From: Pomphorhynchus laevis
Taxonomy: Eukaryota; Acanthocephala; Palaeacanthocephala; Echinorhynchida; Pomphorhynchidae
Length of the DNA stretch: 64,000 nucleotides
Direction of reading: 5' to 3'
Assembly: GCA_012934845.2 (NCBI GenBank)
Contig: WNNJ02001876.1
Coordinates: 124,001-188,000, forward strand
Positions 48,901 through 51,875 of the stretch are shown here, one piece after another. The notes beneath the pieces are model-generated. The model searched no databases and was not told the DNA's origin. It was given only the letters and a program-made list of their open reading frames with translations. How positions within the stretch are numbered: the stretch's first letter is position 1; each line of letters starts with the position of its first letter. The translations under genes and the position numbers were made by a program.

Positions 48901-51018
48901 GTTAGTTGTATCTGCTGTGTCTATGCCCTCTTCGAATAAATTCTCACAAAGCAAGTGCCTCTATTACACGTCAGTAGTCTAGAAATTGAATGCAGTCGAG
49001 ATAAATATCCACTGCATACTTATATCAAAGTTCCCAAACAGTTAATTCTTGGTCACTCTAGAATTCAATGCACTCGAGATGGATATCCACTTCATACCTA
49101 TAACGACTTGTGATATCATTGAAGTTTCGACTTTTTTAATTAATATTTCGCCTGGGTAATTTTAATACTCATTTCATGAGTTTTGTACCGAATGTGCTTA
49201 TGAGACTATTATGCTTTTCATACGCTTGGATTTAAGTTACACTTGACCATAGAAGGTTGAACAATTGAGTCTCACAATGACTGAAGGTGTGCCGATTTTA
49301 TATTTACGAACGCTAAAATTAGAAAGATTCAATTTAATATTGTACTCGAATGGGATTTACACCGCAAGCACATATCAGTTTACTTCATCCCGGAACGATA
49401 TTTAATCACGCCAATTGAGAGATTGTTGTATTTTCAAATTTATATAACCTTTCATTGTAAGTATTTGAATCGTCTTATGACTAAAGATATATCTTCTTGA
49501 TATATGTCAAATCGATGCAAGTTTCTTAAAAATCTTGGGCTGTCTTCTTAATGCATGTCATCCTGCCCCAAATTCAATTTACATCATTTTCGAAAAAGCT
49601 TCAGCATAAGCCACGAATCCTGGTTCTGCTAAGAAAACAACCTCAGAAACCGTCGATTTATATAATACAAATGTTGTACTTTTACAACGTTTACATTTTT
49701 TAATCCTATTAAAATTTCACTAATCAATTATACTTTTGCAAACGCCAAAGTCAGAAAGGCTCAATTGCAATTTACATTCGAATGGGATCTACTGCACTAA
49801 AACAAGCTAGATAATTAATATTAACGTTTGTATTGCAATTGAAATTGTAATTTATTTTGTTATTGAACGACAAACATTTAGCTTAATAATCTCTGTAATC
49901 AAAGATTCATAAATAATCTTTGATTTTAGATCATTGTTTCAAATTAATATTTTTAATTTTGCCAAATTTTACAATATGAATTCAATTTTTTTGTTCTAAA
50001 TGAATTGTTATTCTTTTTAATAGTTTCATTATTGCTTACCAGTAAACACTTTATTTATAAATCAGTTCGCACCGATTTTCGAGTTGTAGTTTGTGAACAG
50101 TAAATCATTGTATTTGTGCAATCTGGTAGGTTTTAAGATATTTAATTTTGAAAGGTAAATTATTTTTTACTCAACATTAGACACTGTCGATATTTTTTGG
50201 CAGAAATATAAGAATCATAATGACTTTAGCATTTCAGTACAAGATAAATATTTCGTTTGAATTTTTAGTTTTAAATAAAAAAAGCTTGATAAACAATTAT
50301 TGGAGCTGCATCAAAGAAAATAGGAAATGTTTATTGATATTTCGCTAACATCTGTTAGCATCTTCAGAAAATTACAATATTGTAAAATGAAATACTGAAA
50401 TTTAAAATAATTTTAAATAATTTTAAATAATTTAAAACAGCACGACAAATATTTTCATGAATTGACTAATTAATAACAGACGTTCTATCAGAATAATAAT
50501 TAAAGGTCATCAGGAGGAACTACTATGACATCAGGTTTCGGCCCCTAACTCCTCTACCCAACATAGCAGCGGGGCCAAATACATGCTAATGATATATTTC
50601 CTCTAATGAAAAATCAGAGAAACTAATTAAAAACTATTTGAAATTACTTTTAAATAGTTTATACTGATCCATTATTGATAAATAATTATTGGAGTTAGAT
50701 CAAAGAAAATAGGAAATTATTTTTGATATTTCAAAGTTTAAATAGTAATCATAATCAACTATTTAAAAAAACTTGATTTCTTTTCAGTATATACAGCTTT
50801 GTATCCTGCTCGACCCATATTCTCTGCCGTCTTCTAATCCTGATTCATTACTGAACAAATTAATAATGTAAGTAATCAAATCGGAAAATTATTAGTCGCC
50901 ATAATTTATGAATTACAGGAATAATGTGTGCATAGGAATTCTTCCGTATAGAATTTTAGTTGGCACTACTACAGGCTGTTTGGTACTATTTGATTCGTTA
51001 CCGCTTCCTAAATATCAG
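9333..51018 (+). CDS. WDR7: WDR7-like WD40 protein gene, 23 exons placed
   Basis: The product resembles WDR7 / rabconnectin-3 beta, which in animals works with DMXL-type rabconnectin-3 alpha in V-ATPase assembly and vesicle or Notch trafficking. I built the model from coding segments bounded by AG and GT whose phases fit, and which follow WDR7 in order: N-terminal WD40 repeats (9333-16714), a central WD40 group with LRGH...LLHP...SDGHVYVW (33425-34037), a HVISFDISSVIG block (37030), helical repeats (39439-44933), and C-terminal segments (48546-51018). Family resemblance was judged by eye from memory. The protein appears shorter and far more diverged than vertebrate WDR7. One exon before 39439, probably one before 43573, and the final WD40 exon are not placed. 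Introns carry most of the retroelements described here. Coordinates give the span, not a continuous CDS. Confidence 0.75.
9660..10360 (-). pseudogene. C-terminal remnant of the GC-richer non-LTR family
   Basis: Minus strand from about 10360 reads a CPCGEHNSLAHSLTCPIRGH zinc-knuckle-like block, then RHDSIRDIISKTLTEIC, then DARLDIACCGFYG and FDTCVFNVFAPSN...YHEKRKF. This is the same domain order as 1-420 (CKCG..HALACKRGG, RRDAIRDIIAK, FFDVNVF). Sequence after the YHEKRKF block (toward 9660) is open but not recognised. Lies in WDR7-like intron 1, antisense to the gene. Confidence 0.55.
10640..13210 (-). pseudogene. Long CR1/L2-like copy, antisense in intron 1
   Basis: Minus strand from 13210 down: an endonuclease C-terminal part (IRNEVTGISRSIALSIHIRL, then SPTHILGSALDIFVV and SLSITDPGLFDHFLVT near 12780-12890). 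A linker with LKRSQRLRHAPWFDSD follows (12512-12560). RT pieces near 11700-12060 include FPSYWNAPLFAL and SKPISKLLERLVLKQVNTYL. The palm lies at 11276-11611 (GVPQGSVLGPLLFSLLLGDL and MQYADDILIYAHAP). The CR1 tail is at 10643-10895 (LRSRNSLLLHVANYSTSFG). This is the most complete CR1-like copy in the window but has multiple breaks. It lacks a recognisable 3' UTR and abuts a Naiad piece at 13213. Confidence 0.75.
13213..13538 (-). mobile_element. Naiad RT fragment
   Basis: Matches the reference copy (about 4100-4470) in the same orientation, from the region complementary to AACCTAGTTTAAAATATGC down to the YIDD codons, where it runs into an (AT)n tract. Confidence 0.7.
13539..13614. repeat. (AT)n microsatellite
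   Basis: About 76 bp of pure AT dinucleotide repeat next to a Naiad fragment. Naiad elements are reported to favour microsatellite targets. Confidence 0.95.
13690..13803. repeat. Direct repeat, left copy
   Basis: About 110 bp beginning AAAAACGTTTTTTGACTTTA and ending CGTGTGATTTAATAACT. It recurs with only a few changes at 15945-16055 in the same orientation, so the two copies bracket a 2.1-kb cluster of Penelope-like sequence and AT microsatellites. It could be a pseudo-LTR of that element or a duplicated host segment. Confidence 0.8.
13946..13978 (-). other. Hammerhead-like motif in Penelope 3' UTR
   Basis: The minus strand reads CACCTGAAGAAGAAATTTTT then CGAAACG: a CUGAAGAA in place of the hammerhead CUGAUGA, a weak A/U stem II, and GAAAC. 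It lies about 90 bp past the stop of the element at 14065-14976. Penelope-like elements are known to carry such motifs; this one is degenerate. Confidence 0.45.
14065..14976 (-). pseudogene. Canonical Penelope-like C-terminal ORF
   Basis: A 303-codon open frame starts in non-conserved sequence and then reads LIYNEFIRRRKICSEKSQFE, a Cys-rich CKDKRCKCCADIVNV, CKSKNIIYLSTCNDC and KQYIGESGRQLNLRMNNRRA. These are the pre-endonuclease knuckle and GIY-YIG core of canonical Penelope proteins, followed by VVNHKIEFPNH and ERKQTEQYWIGQI. The RT palm is absent, so the copy is 5' truncated. It differs clearly in sequence from the 58913-61198 element. It is antisense in WDR7-like intron 1. Confidence 0.75.
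15103..15126. repeat. Short (AT)n tract
   Basis: AT dinucleotide tract that abuts the left edge of the hairpin at 15127-15302. Confidence 0.8.
15127..15302. repeat. Hairpin-forming inverted repeat with hammerhead-like core
   Basis: Two arms of about 83 bp are essentially perfect reverse complements around a 10-base loop (TCAGTTTTAC). Inside each arm is AGAAGAGCAGTAAGCTCGAA followed by AACG, a GAGC/GCTC stem plus GAAAA like the stem II and GAAA part of Penelope hammerhead motifs. On the minus strand a CTGAAGAAGAGC is complete. The structure resembles two Penelope-like 3' ends joined head to head. Confidence 0.75.
15379..15471. repeat. (AT)n microsatellite
   Basis: About 93 bp of AT dinucleotide repeat between two independent hairpin repeats. 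Confidence 0.95.
15534..15854. repeat. Long inverted repeat with hammerhead-like motifs in both arms
   Basis: Arms of about 145 bp run inward from AACTAAACAACTAACAAT-type ends to a small inner palindrome. Each arm contains ACTGAAGAAGGGCTGTGCCC followed by GAAAGC. This is a clean GGGC/GCCC stem II, CUGAAGAA upstream and GAAA downstream, a degenerate hammerhead of the type found in Penelope-like 3' UTRs. The right arm is followed at once by an (AT)n tract at 15853-15899. No coding sequence is included. Confidence 0.75.
15945..16055. repeat. Direct repeat, right copy
   Basis: Partner of 13690-13803, starting AAAAACGTTTTTTGACTTTA. It lies just before WDR7-like exon 2. Confidence 0.8.
16146..16714 (+). 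CDS. WDR7: WDR7-like exons 2-5 (WD40 blades)
   Basis: Four small exons lie close together: 16146-16243, 16292-16370, 16419-16599 and 16644-16714, separated by introns of only 44-48 bp. Phases chain without conflict (2/1, 0, 1/2, 0). Translation gives SCEKRNSIFSCGNSG, SLWNLDEMICNRRYN, TSDCQPNVIMFDFERFVIIS and DLAIIGLSSSGIMRLWAINS. These follow the WDR7 second blade (..ASESGEMCLWDVSDGRC), the HGHYPEILVVDATSLEV segment and the VVALSVTGILKVWIV blade. The very short introns contrast with the multi-kilobase retroelement-filled ones on either side. Confidence 0.8.
16715..17359. other. Intron sequence, nothing recognised
   Basis: AT-rich sequence after exon 5 with short inverted runs of TTAATTATTTAA type at 16785-16830. 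No coding segment or element end is recognised. Confidence 0.4.
17360..17995 (-). mobile_element. Two Naiad 3'-end fragments
   Basis: 17360-17565 and 17665-17995 each start at the 3' terminal signature (variants of CTAACTGAGTCTACGTA). The first stops inside the structured module. The second has an internal deletion that removes the first half of the module and resumes at ACCCAACATAGCAG-like sequence. Confidence 0.75.
18055..18895. mobile_element. Naiad inverted composite (left)
   Basis: 18055-18160 is a + strand internal piece (the region around the KYR...NNNNRNKIYNSLYND segment). At about 18160 it joins a - strand 3' piece (18165-18895) that includes a structured module at 18385-18485 and RT codons (open at 18614-18835). 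The junction GCTGATTAATAGTAAAAGCT is shared with the composite at 19000-19640. Confidence 0.75.
19000..19640. mobile_element. Naiad inverted composite (right)
   Basis: 19000-19335 is + strand: LSKSYKYRINNNNNRNKIYN, SLYNDLNAYFGKLISESSNI and KKDMYINEQLEILKQFLSDN, all from the endonuclease-RT linker, though not in the order of the reference copy. From about 19330 it switches to a - strand 3' UTR piece that ends in a mutated module near 19640. The switch point uses the same sequence as at 18140-18180. Confidence 0.75.
19641..20339. other. Intron sequence, nothing recognised
   Basis: No coding exon or repeat family could be identified. A few Naiad-like short words (for example near 20215-20300, the CATGGCATTTTCTCATGATG stretch) suggest a very old module copy. 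Confidence 0.35.
20340..21395 (+). mobile_element. Naiad 3' half, well preserved
   Basis: Contains a 167-codon open RT segment (20379-20882) with GTSIFRQVKGVPMGGNSSPI, YMFRYIDDICVFNSNN and SEHIYPESLILNKTNINDKE. The RT C-terminus, a complete structured module (21075-21185) and the 3' terminus ending CAGTTAGCTGATTTAATT near 21390 follow. It is the best 3' reference: GGCCCC and GGGGCC, and GCTGCTATG and CATAGCAG are all intact. Confidence 0.85.
21400..22250. other. Intron sequence, nothing recognised
   Basis: AT-rich sequence. A short less AT-rich patch (21575-21640, with CGCGCACGCTC and AGTCGCGACGCTGATG) stands out but gives no coding match I recognise. Confidence 0.35.
22255..22800 (+). mobile_element. 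Naiad 3' UTR copy with compensatory changes
   Basis: Covers the RT stop region, the module (22390-22475) and the 3' terminus at about 22800, with an extra insertion near 22600-22680. In the module A reads GGTC and A' GACC, and B reads GTTGCTATG with B' CATAGCAAT, so base changes on the two sides of both helices match. Confidence 0.75.
23314..23427 (+). CDS. WDR7: WDR7-like exon 6
   Basis: A 38-codon phase-0 exon follows AG at 23312 and precedes GTAAGT at 23428. It reads SEIMECENKSTPYPGAKSII and then FRIIMLLTNEFFA. This follows the WDR7 stretch with an acidic spacer and ESKPIYCQNCQSISFC and the next strand. The match is weaker than for exons 2-5 but order, phase and splice sites agree. Confidence 0.6.
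23525..24545 (+). mobile_element. Three tandem Naiad 3' fragments
   Basis: Copies at about 23525-23822, 23823-24065 and 24070-24545 are all in + orientation and each has a structured module (23607, 23900, 24440). The third also holds RT C-terminal codons. They lie immediately after WDR7-like exon 6. The array suggests repeated insertion next to, or into, earlier Naiad tails. Confidence 0.8.
24900..26600 (+). pseudogene. 5' half of a degraded CR1-like element
   Basis: Near 24960-25060 one frame is Cys-rich (RCCSCNYNNDFCNQCNCAYF), possibly an ORF1-type zinc segment; this is weak. At 25858-25905 DPVLILDDLNVHLDR matches the endonuclease GDFNIHxD motif. Further codons to 26500 are open in pieces (26182-26505). 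With 28250-29640 it fits one CR1-like copy, split by Naiad insertions. Confidence 0.45.
26639..27650 (-). mobile_element. Naiad 3' half inserted in CR1-like copy
   Basis: Begins at the 3' terminus (ATCAGCTAACTGAGTCTTAG), includes a module (26855-26940) whose A segment is mutated, then RT codons up to the PMGG region near 27580, open at 27230-27556. Confidence 0.8.
27885..28235 (-). mobile_element. Naiad RT fragment
   Basis: Second, shorter copy in the same orientation, covering the RT C-terminal third only; it matches about 4020-4345 of the reference. Confidence 0.7.
28250..29640 (+). pseudogene. 3' half of a degraded CR1-like element
   Basis: Reads SSFKHAIIRPLRMKSCLDPY, then MSHLPTISKLF (RT blocks 0-1), and further on VIQYPDDIAIYNN, a mutated palm C motif (YADD to YPDD). 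Weak matches to the CR1 tail follow to about 29500. The copy is old. Confidence 0.5.
30215..30358 (+). CDS. WDR7: WDR7-like exon 7
   Basis: The exon follows TTTTTTAG and reads IIDGSNFLELAKVTSSNKND, then HLVTCKFHGSDRIICIKRSM, then QILLYSLD, corresponding to the WDR7 strand series VFDAGDYSLLC...VIIWTENGQSYIYKL. Phase 0 with exon 8 requires the donor GTTAGG at 30359; a more standard-looking GTAATT at 30364 would leave phase 2 and does not fit exon 8, unless another exon lies between them. Confidence 0.6.
30680..31110 (-). pseudogene. GC-richer retroelement C-terminal remnant
   Basis: The minus strand reads FAPIAIEILGS, then in another frame STGDKRAMSFLMQRVSAAVK. Together these resemble the PIAxETLG...TGDxRxxxFLxQRxSVAxQ tail of widespread invertebrate retroelement proteins. 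The 430-bp block is far richer in G and C than the intron around it. Between exons 7 and 8, antisense to the gene. Family not named. Confidence 0.4.
31549..31791 (+). CDS. WDR7: WDR7-like exons 8-9
   Basis: Exon 8 (31549-31657) reads SFVVMEVFEDLIVIGQSSGK and LQAFSIN, matching the LLIQGDSSGRLNIWNI blade. Exon 9 (31736-31791) reads VFEFNKNDWIVANKPLNK, matching the FDKLNP...EPLKV segment. The donor after exon 8 is GTATGT in phase 1, and exon 9 restores the frame and ends in phase 0 at GTAGGG. The intron is 78 bp. Confidence 0.7.
31792..33424. other. Intron with a duplicated segment
   Basis: No coding exon is seen. A diverged direct repeat of about 110 bp (32548-32660 and 32727-32832) shares ACAATAGTCGAAAATTGAC-like and CCCTGAACAATT words. 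Confidence 0.5.
33425..34037 (+). CDS. WDR7: WDR7-like exons 10-11 (central WD40 blades)
   Basis: Exon 10 (33425-33578) gives ASRCICLQSERMFAIGCEDG then CVYLID, matching [20 protein letters not shown]. Exon 11 (33624-34037) is the largest and best conserved: VVLRGHCSQITSLLHPHS, YDNKYLLSAAYDLKVLLWEV, YICCHAFDGTIHLISLNDRR, SLLRGMDSDTYPLQKLYW and LLVARSSDGHVYVWHFESG. These align in order with the WDR7 blades LRGHRNKVTCLLYPH...GGVDFSVIIWDI...SDHSVGLLSL...GCSDGSVYVWQMDTG. Exon 11 ends in phase 1 at GTAAGT. This is the firmest evidence for the gene name. Confidence 0.85.
34498..34795 (+). pseudogene. Protein disulfide isomerase a'-domain fragment
   Basis: From an AG at 34496 the frame reads KLPEDWNNGPVKTLVQSNII, VLVEFYAPQCGICQCMKPVY, then NLLGTHFE and VAKIDATLNE...RSFPTIML. 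This is the thioredoxin fold of the second catalytic PDI domain. Family copies normally have EDWD..PVK.LVG, EFYAPWCGHCK and SFPTLKF. The active site here is CGIC (34612-34623) rather than CGHC, and the usual Trp before it is Gln. The sequence runs straight into a Naiad RT fragment at about 34797 without a stop, so the domain lacks its last helices and any ER-retention tail. It sits inside a WDR7-like intron on the same strand, with an acceptor-like AG before it. I infer a partial gene copy, not a working PDI. Confidence 0.6.
34797..35375 (+). mobile_element. Naiad 3' fragment fused to PDI piece
   Basis: Contains the RT C-terminal part (SEHIYPESLILNKTNINDKE onward), the stop region, and the 3' UTR with the structured module (about 35265-35345). 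The first 60 codons continue the PDI frame. 5' truncated, as is usual for such copies. Confidence 0.8.
35698..36105 (+). pseudogene. Canonical Penelope-like GIY-YIG remnant
   Basis: The + strand reads CGISCKQYVGETFLAMAIRN, then IEHALEHNTTVECM, then NKIASNDEMRRLEQRIIGLL before a stop near 35955. That is the end of a C-terminal GIY-YIG domain of canonical Penelope type (YVGET core, HaleHN, RRLEQ). A 3' UTR follows that contains AGCCCGCTAGGGCGAAACAT at 36072-36091, a stem-loop plus GAAAC like the hammerhead-derived motif of these elements. The rest of the RT is not visible upstream. Confidence 0.6.
35960..37029. other. Intron remainder, no gene seen
   Basis: Apart from the Penelope tail up to about 36105, this AT-rich stretch holds only short inverted repeats (for example around 36180-36260, built from TTAATCCAGATTAATTTACT-type units). 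I see no coding segment before exon 12 at 37030. Confidence 0.4.
37030..37224 (+). CDS. WDR7: WDR7-like exon 12
   Basis: The exon continues exon 11 in phase 1 (GK|LERVSCGNEADEIIKSC), matching [20 protein letters not shown] of WDR7. It ends IDIGYVHVISFDISSVIG, matching PDIHVLFFDVEALI. The intervening 40 residues are not alike by eye. Ends in phase 1 at GTATAA. Confidence 0.7.
37690..38065 (+). mobile_element. Degenerate Naiad RT fragment
   Basis: Old and heavily mutated copy of the RT region: recognisable stretches include the YIDD-encoding TTTCGATACATTGATGATAT and the downstream AAAGCCTTATTCTTAACAAA. More diverged than most other copies in the window. Confidence 0.65.
38070..39430. other. 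AT-rich intron stretch, no gene seen
   Basis: More than 1.3 kb of very AT-rich sequence with homopolymer runs. Phase bookkeeping says one small WDR7-like exon that ends in phase 2 should lie between 37224 and 39439, but I could not pick it out with confidence. Confidence 0.4.
39439..39751 (+). CDS. WDR7: WDR7-like exons 13-14
   Basis: Exon 13 (39439-39636) encodes ENTQLCHNLLKAKLFCRPCL and, 25 residues on, RRCTFSLYLQTDNI, resembling the WDR7 segment MDTAKLFMSCLHAWGL...KPHCTVSFGLLSRGG. Exon 14 (39689-39751) encodes HFKILNTLNTVIDWALSLKT, resembling [20 protein letters not shown]. The donor of exon 13 (phase 2, GTAAAC) joins exon 14 in frame, and exon 14 ends in phase 2 at GTAATA. The start of exon 13 is the least certain point. 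Confidence 0.55.
40237..40306 (+). CDS. WDR7: WDR7-like exon 15
   Basis: Short exon after TTTTTTTAG. It completes a Cys codon with exon 14, then reads EKFMMELLKNILIQFIPSFC and NLS, ending phase 0 at GTAACT. It is placed opposite [20 protein letters not shown] of WDR7. The disordered loop that separates these parts in vertebrates would be missing here. Confidence 0.5.
40605..41590 (-). pseudogene. CR1/L2-like 3' fragment, antisense
   Basis: The minus strand from 41590 has remnants of the RT end, then LLSSLLFPKIDYCLSLFANS, RRFDHISTYLAQL, LRSRHTILLHVPNY and an altered tail. It is the same subfamily as the first part of 7337-8275. It lies right after WDR7-like exon 15 and is clearly more GC-rich than the intron. 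Confidence 0.7.
41775..42060 (+). mobile_element. Naiad 3' UTR fragment
   Basis: Includes the RT-stop flank and a shortened, partly duplicated module (41825-41960) and runs to a truncated 3' terminus (ACGTAGACTTAGCTGATCTG). Confidence 0.7.
42105..42215. repeat. Inverted repeat cluster
   Basis: TTGATCAGTGTAAT and its complement ATTACACTGATCAA recur three to four times in alternating orientation, able to fold into short hairpins. Confidence 0.65.
42220..43572. other. Intron, no gene seen
   Basis: Phases require at least one more small exon between 40306 and 43573, but none was convincing. A hammerhead-like word set (GAAGATGCTAGTAG ... CTAGCGAAATATC) at 43110-43145 marks a repeat-family copy. 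Confidence 0.35.
43573..43883 (+). CDS. WDR7: WDR7-like exons 16-18
   Basis: Three tiny exons: 43573-43606 (QKYTLFLNEEQ), 43655-43705 (KLNRTVLLLLWVDIFNE) and 43754-43883 (LTEICKSLLEFSKQVFDIND then KCFQRLSCLLQF). The first two correspond to [20 protein letters not shown] of WDR7. All three have AG/GT borders (GTTAGT, GTGAGT, GTATTA) and chain in phase into exon 19. Introns are only 48 bp each. Confidence 0.6.
44465..44933 (+). CDS. WDR7: WDR7-like exons 19-20
   Basis: Exon 19 (44465-44774) reads AHYICLMIHVIYLLCSGVEI, then FYSNVSLHCCLLYLLEVGCP and FFYEYMDLDALFVRLLIMIV, which follows WDR7 ARHTCKALTFLLLQPP...[28 protein letters not shown]. Exon 20 (44823-44933) reads YKNILRETRSVLHTFVLFNP then QEFIRSLNRIANK, opposite [20 protein letters not shown]. 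The donor choice GTACGA at 44775 is set by phase. After exons 10-11 this is the best supported part. Confidence 0.75.
45450..45945 (-). mobile_element. Naiad 3' UTR copy
   Basis: Starts at TAAGCTAATTGAGTCTACAT, includes a full-length module (45680-45790) with changed bases, and ends in RT-tail codons near 45945. Confidence 0.75.
46000..46055 (+). other. Hammerhead-like repeat motif
   Basis: CTGAAGATGCTAACAGCAGT then TAGAGAAATATC: CUGAAGA, a GCUAAC/GUUAG-type stem II and GAAA(U). It is one copy of a short family also seen at 43110, 47836-47990, 50325 and 50700. Confidence 0.5.
46195..46280 (+). mobile_element. Short Naiad RT-stop fragment
   Basis: Contains CTCTTAAGTGGCAAATTTTT and the following stop flank, then joins directly to the non-LTR endonuclease fragment at about 46280. 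Confidence 0.7.
46280..46610 (-). pseudogene. Non-LTR endonuclease N-terminal fragment
   Basis: The minus strand reads FYCNVRSLLQKVDELKFRIE, then IAGITKSWLNCDVSDAEV, then GYSLLRSDRIGGRGGGVALF, then IRD. These are the first three conserved blocks of AP-type endonucleases (N, the E of the IxxTExW block replaced by K, and RxDRxGxGGGVA). It is flanked on both sides by Naiad pieces in the opposite sense. GC-richer than its surroundings. Confidence 0.7.
46615..47700 (+). mobile_element. Two Naiad RT 3' fragments in tandem
   Basis: Copy one (46615-47035) starts at SEHIYPESLILNKTNIN codons and runs to the RT stop. Copy two (about 47070-47700) overlaps the same region and has a 151-codon open segment (47191-47646). 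Both lack most of the 3' UTR module. Confidence 0.8.
47836..48000. repeat. Hammerhead-like motif array, inverted
   Basis: A minus-strand copy (CTAACTACTGTTAGCATCTT region, 47850-47880) faces three plus-strand repeats of ATTTTCTGAAGATGCTAACT spaced about 27-28 bp (47898-47965). The last is followed by GTTAGAGAAATATC. In the full version CUGAAGAUGCUAAC-loop-GUUAGCGAAAU recalls the stem II and GAAA core of Penelope hammerheads. Confidence 0.6.
48170..48290 (-). mobile_element. Naiad fragment
   Basis: About 120 bp around the RT stop (GTATTTCCTCTGATTAAATT to AAAAATTTGCCACTTAA), same orientation as the 45450 copy. Confidence 0.65.
48546..48672 (+). CDS. WDR7: WDR7-like exon 21
   Basis: It joins exon 20 in phase 2 (IANK|SIIS). 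It reads TIDTFLQKTKSEITKYLLII then IERGTDFVNDVIVE, which follows THTTTLARAKGEILRVIEIL..MPTDVVDLLVE of WDR7 closely in spacing. Ends phase 0 at GTTTGT. Confidence 0.75.
48690..50300. other. Intron with diverged duplications
   Basis: No exon is seen. Two pairs of diverged direct repeats occur: 48980-49040 / 49055-49110 (ATTCAATGCACTCGAGATGG-like) and 49310-49370 / 49745-49800 (CATTCGAATGGGATCTAC-like). Their source is unknown. Confidence 0.4.
50325..50735. mobile_element. Naiad module flanked by hammerhead-like repeats
   Basis: 50440-50620 (-) is a Naiad 3' UTR piece with a near-consensus module. On its left (50290-50375) and right (50660-50740) are copies of the GGAGCTGCATCAAAGAAAAT ... TGATATTTCGCTAA repeat, the second truncated before its core. 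Confidence 0.65.
50788..51018 (+). CDS. WDR7: WDR7-like exons 22-23
   Basis: Exon 22 (50788-50867) reads YIQLCILLDPYSLPSSNPDS then LLNKLI, opposite [20 protein letters not shown]. Exon 23 (50919-51018) reads MNNVCIGILPYRILVGTTTG then CLVLFDSLPLPKYQ, opposite [20 protein letters not shown]. Phase 2 to 1 fits. Exon 23 ends in phase 0 at GTAAAT. A final WD40 exon should follow but was not found. Confidence 0.7.
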
Positions 51019-51233
51019 GTAAATATATGTTTTAAACGATTTTTAATCCTTGTTTTTACGATAGATTTCCATATATTAATGAATATTTTTATTAATTATT
51101 TTTATTTTATATTAATATTTTTACGATTGAGAAAATGAGAGAAAAAAATACATAAAATACATTTTCTCATAAAATGTATTTTATGAGAAAATGAGAGATT
51201 TCCGTAGGCATTTTTTATGTTTTGGCATACTCG

Positions 51234-51312
51234 TGCCGTCTGCCGGTCCTCTTATGCATCCAGTAGTGGGAGGTATCTGGCACTGATGAGTCAGAATAAT
51301 AACGAAACGGTA
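51234..51312 (+). ncRNA. Hammerhead ribozyme motif, copy 1
   Basis: Core elements are in order. TGCCGT at 51234-51239, then C 51240, is the GUC cleavage site. Stem I is TGCC 51241-51244 with GGCA 51279-51282, plus an upper helix CCTC 51248-51251 / GAGG 51270-51273. CTGATGA is at 51283-51289. Stem II is GTC/AAC (one mismatch) around an A-rich loop. GAAA is at 51304-51307. ACGGTA 51307-51312 pairs with 51234-51239 to form stem III. Stems I and II are closed and stem III is open (type III arrangement). All invariant core bases are present. Confidence 0.75.
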
Positions 51313-51531
51313 CTGGTATCGTTTTGTCGATTATTTCATGGCTGCAACATCATACAAACAGAAAAATGCTCACGGAAATCTCTCATTTTCTTGTAAAATA
51401 CAAATAAGTTGGCAGATAAATAGAGAGAATGCGCTGGCATTAGCCAGTTCTCATAGCTAATGATTCTTTTGGTGAAGCATGTACCCAATTTGCTAGAAAT
51501 TTTCTAGCTCTATGTACCTTTGACCTACTCG

Positions 51532-51610
51532 TGCCATCTGCCAGTCCTTCTCTGCATCCAGCAGTGGGAGGTATCTCGCACTGATGAGTCAAAATAATGA
51601 CGAAACGGTA
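51532..51610 (+). ncRNA. Hammerhead ribozyme motif, copy 2
   Basis: It has the same layout as copy 1: cleavage triplet ATC ending at 51538, TGCC 51539-51542 facing CGCA before CTGATGA (51581-51587), perfect stem II GTC/GAC (51588-51590 with 51599-51601), then GAAACGG. Stem III has one A-C mismatch (CCAT with ACGG) and stem I one mismatch. It lies about 300 bp after copy 1 in the same orientation, and the shared 3' flank (TTTTGTCGATT, CATCATACAAACAGAAAAA) shows both belong to one repeat family. Confidence 0.7.
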
Positions 51611-51711
51611 TCTGGTATCGTTTTGTCGATTCCTTCGTGGCTGTCACATCATACAAACAGAAAAAATGCAAATGTGATATAGTTTTCGTATAACAAGGAT
51701 AGCATTGTAAT

Positions 51712-51790
51712 TAACCAAGTCTGTATTCAAACCTGGTTCATTTACACCACAGGTTCACAACCGTACCATTATACCACGCGATTACTGAAA
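51712..51790 (-). pseudogene. tRNA-His-like relic / possible SINE head
   Basis: The minus strand has CGTGGTATAATGGTACGG (A box of TGGYNNARNGG type), GGTTGTGAACC (loop TTGTGAA, anticodon GTG if real) and CAGGTTTGAATACAG (B-box-like) at roughly tRNA spacing. Several stem pairs are lost, so it is not a working tRNA. It could be a pol III promoter relic of a SINE. Confidence 0.4.
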
Positions 51791-51819
51791 ACTTTATTTT
51801 ATTTATAATAATTATAGAT

Positions 51820-51875
51820 TTTTATCGTTTTGTCGATTCCTTCGTGGTTGCCACATCATACAAACATTAAAATAT
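51820..51875 (+). repeat. Third fragment of the hammerhead repeat
   Basis: TCGTTTTGTCGATTCCTTCG then TGGTTGCCACATCATACAAA repeats the 3' flank of both hammerhead units without the ribozyme core. Confidence 0.75.
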
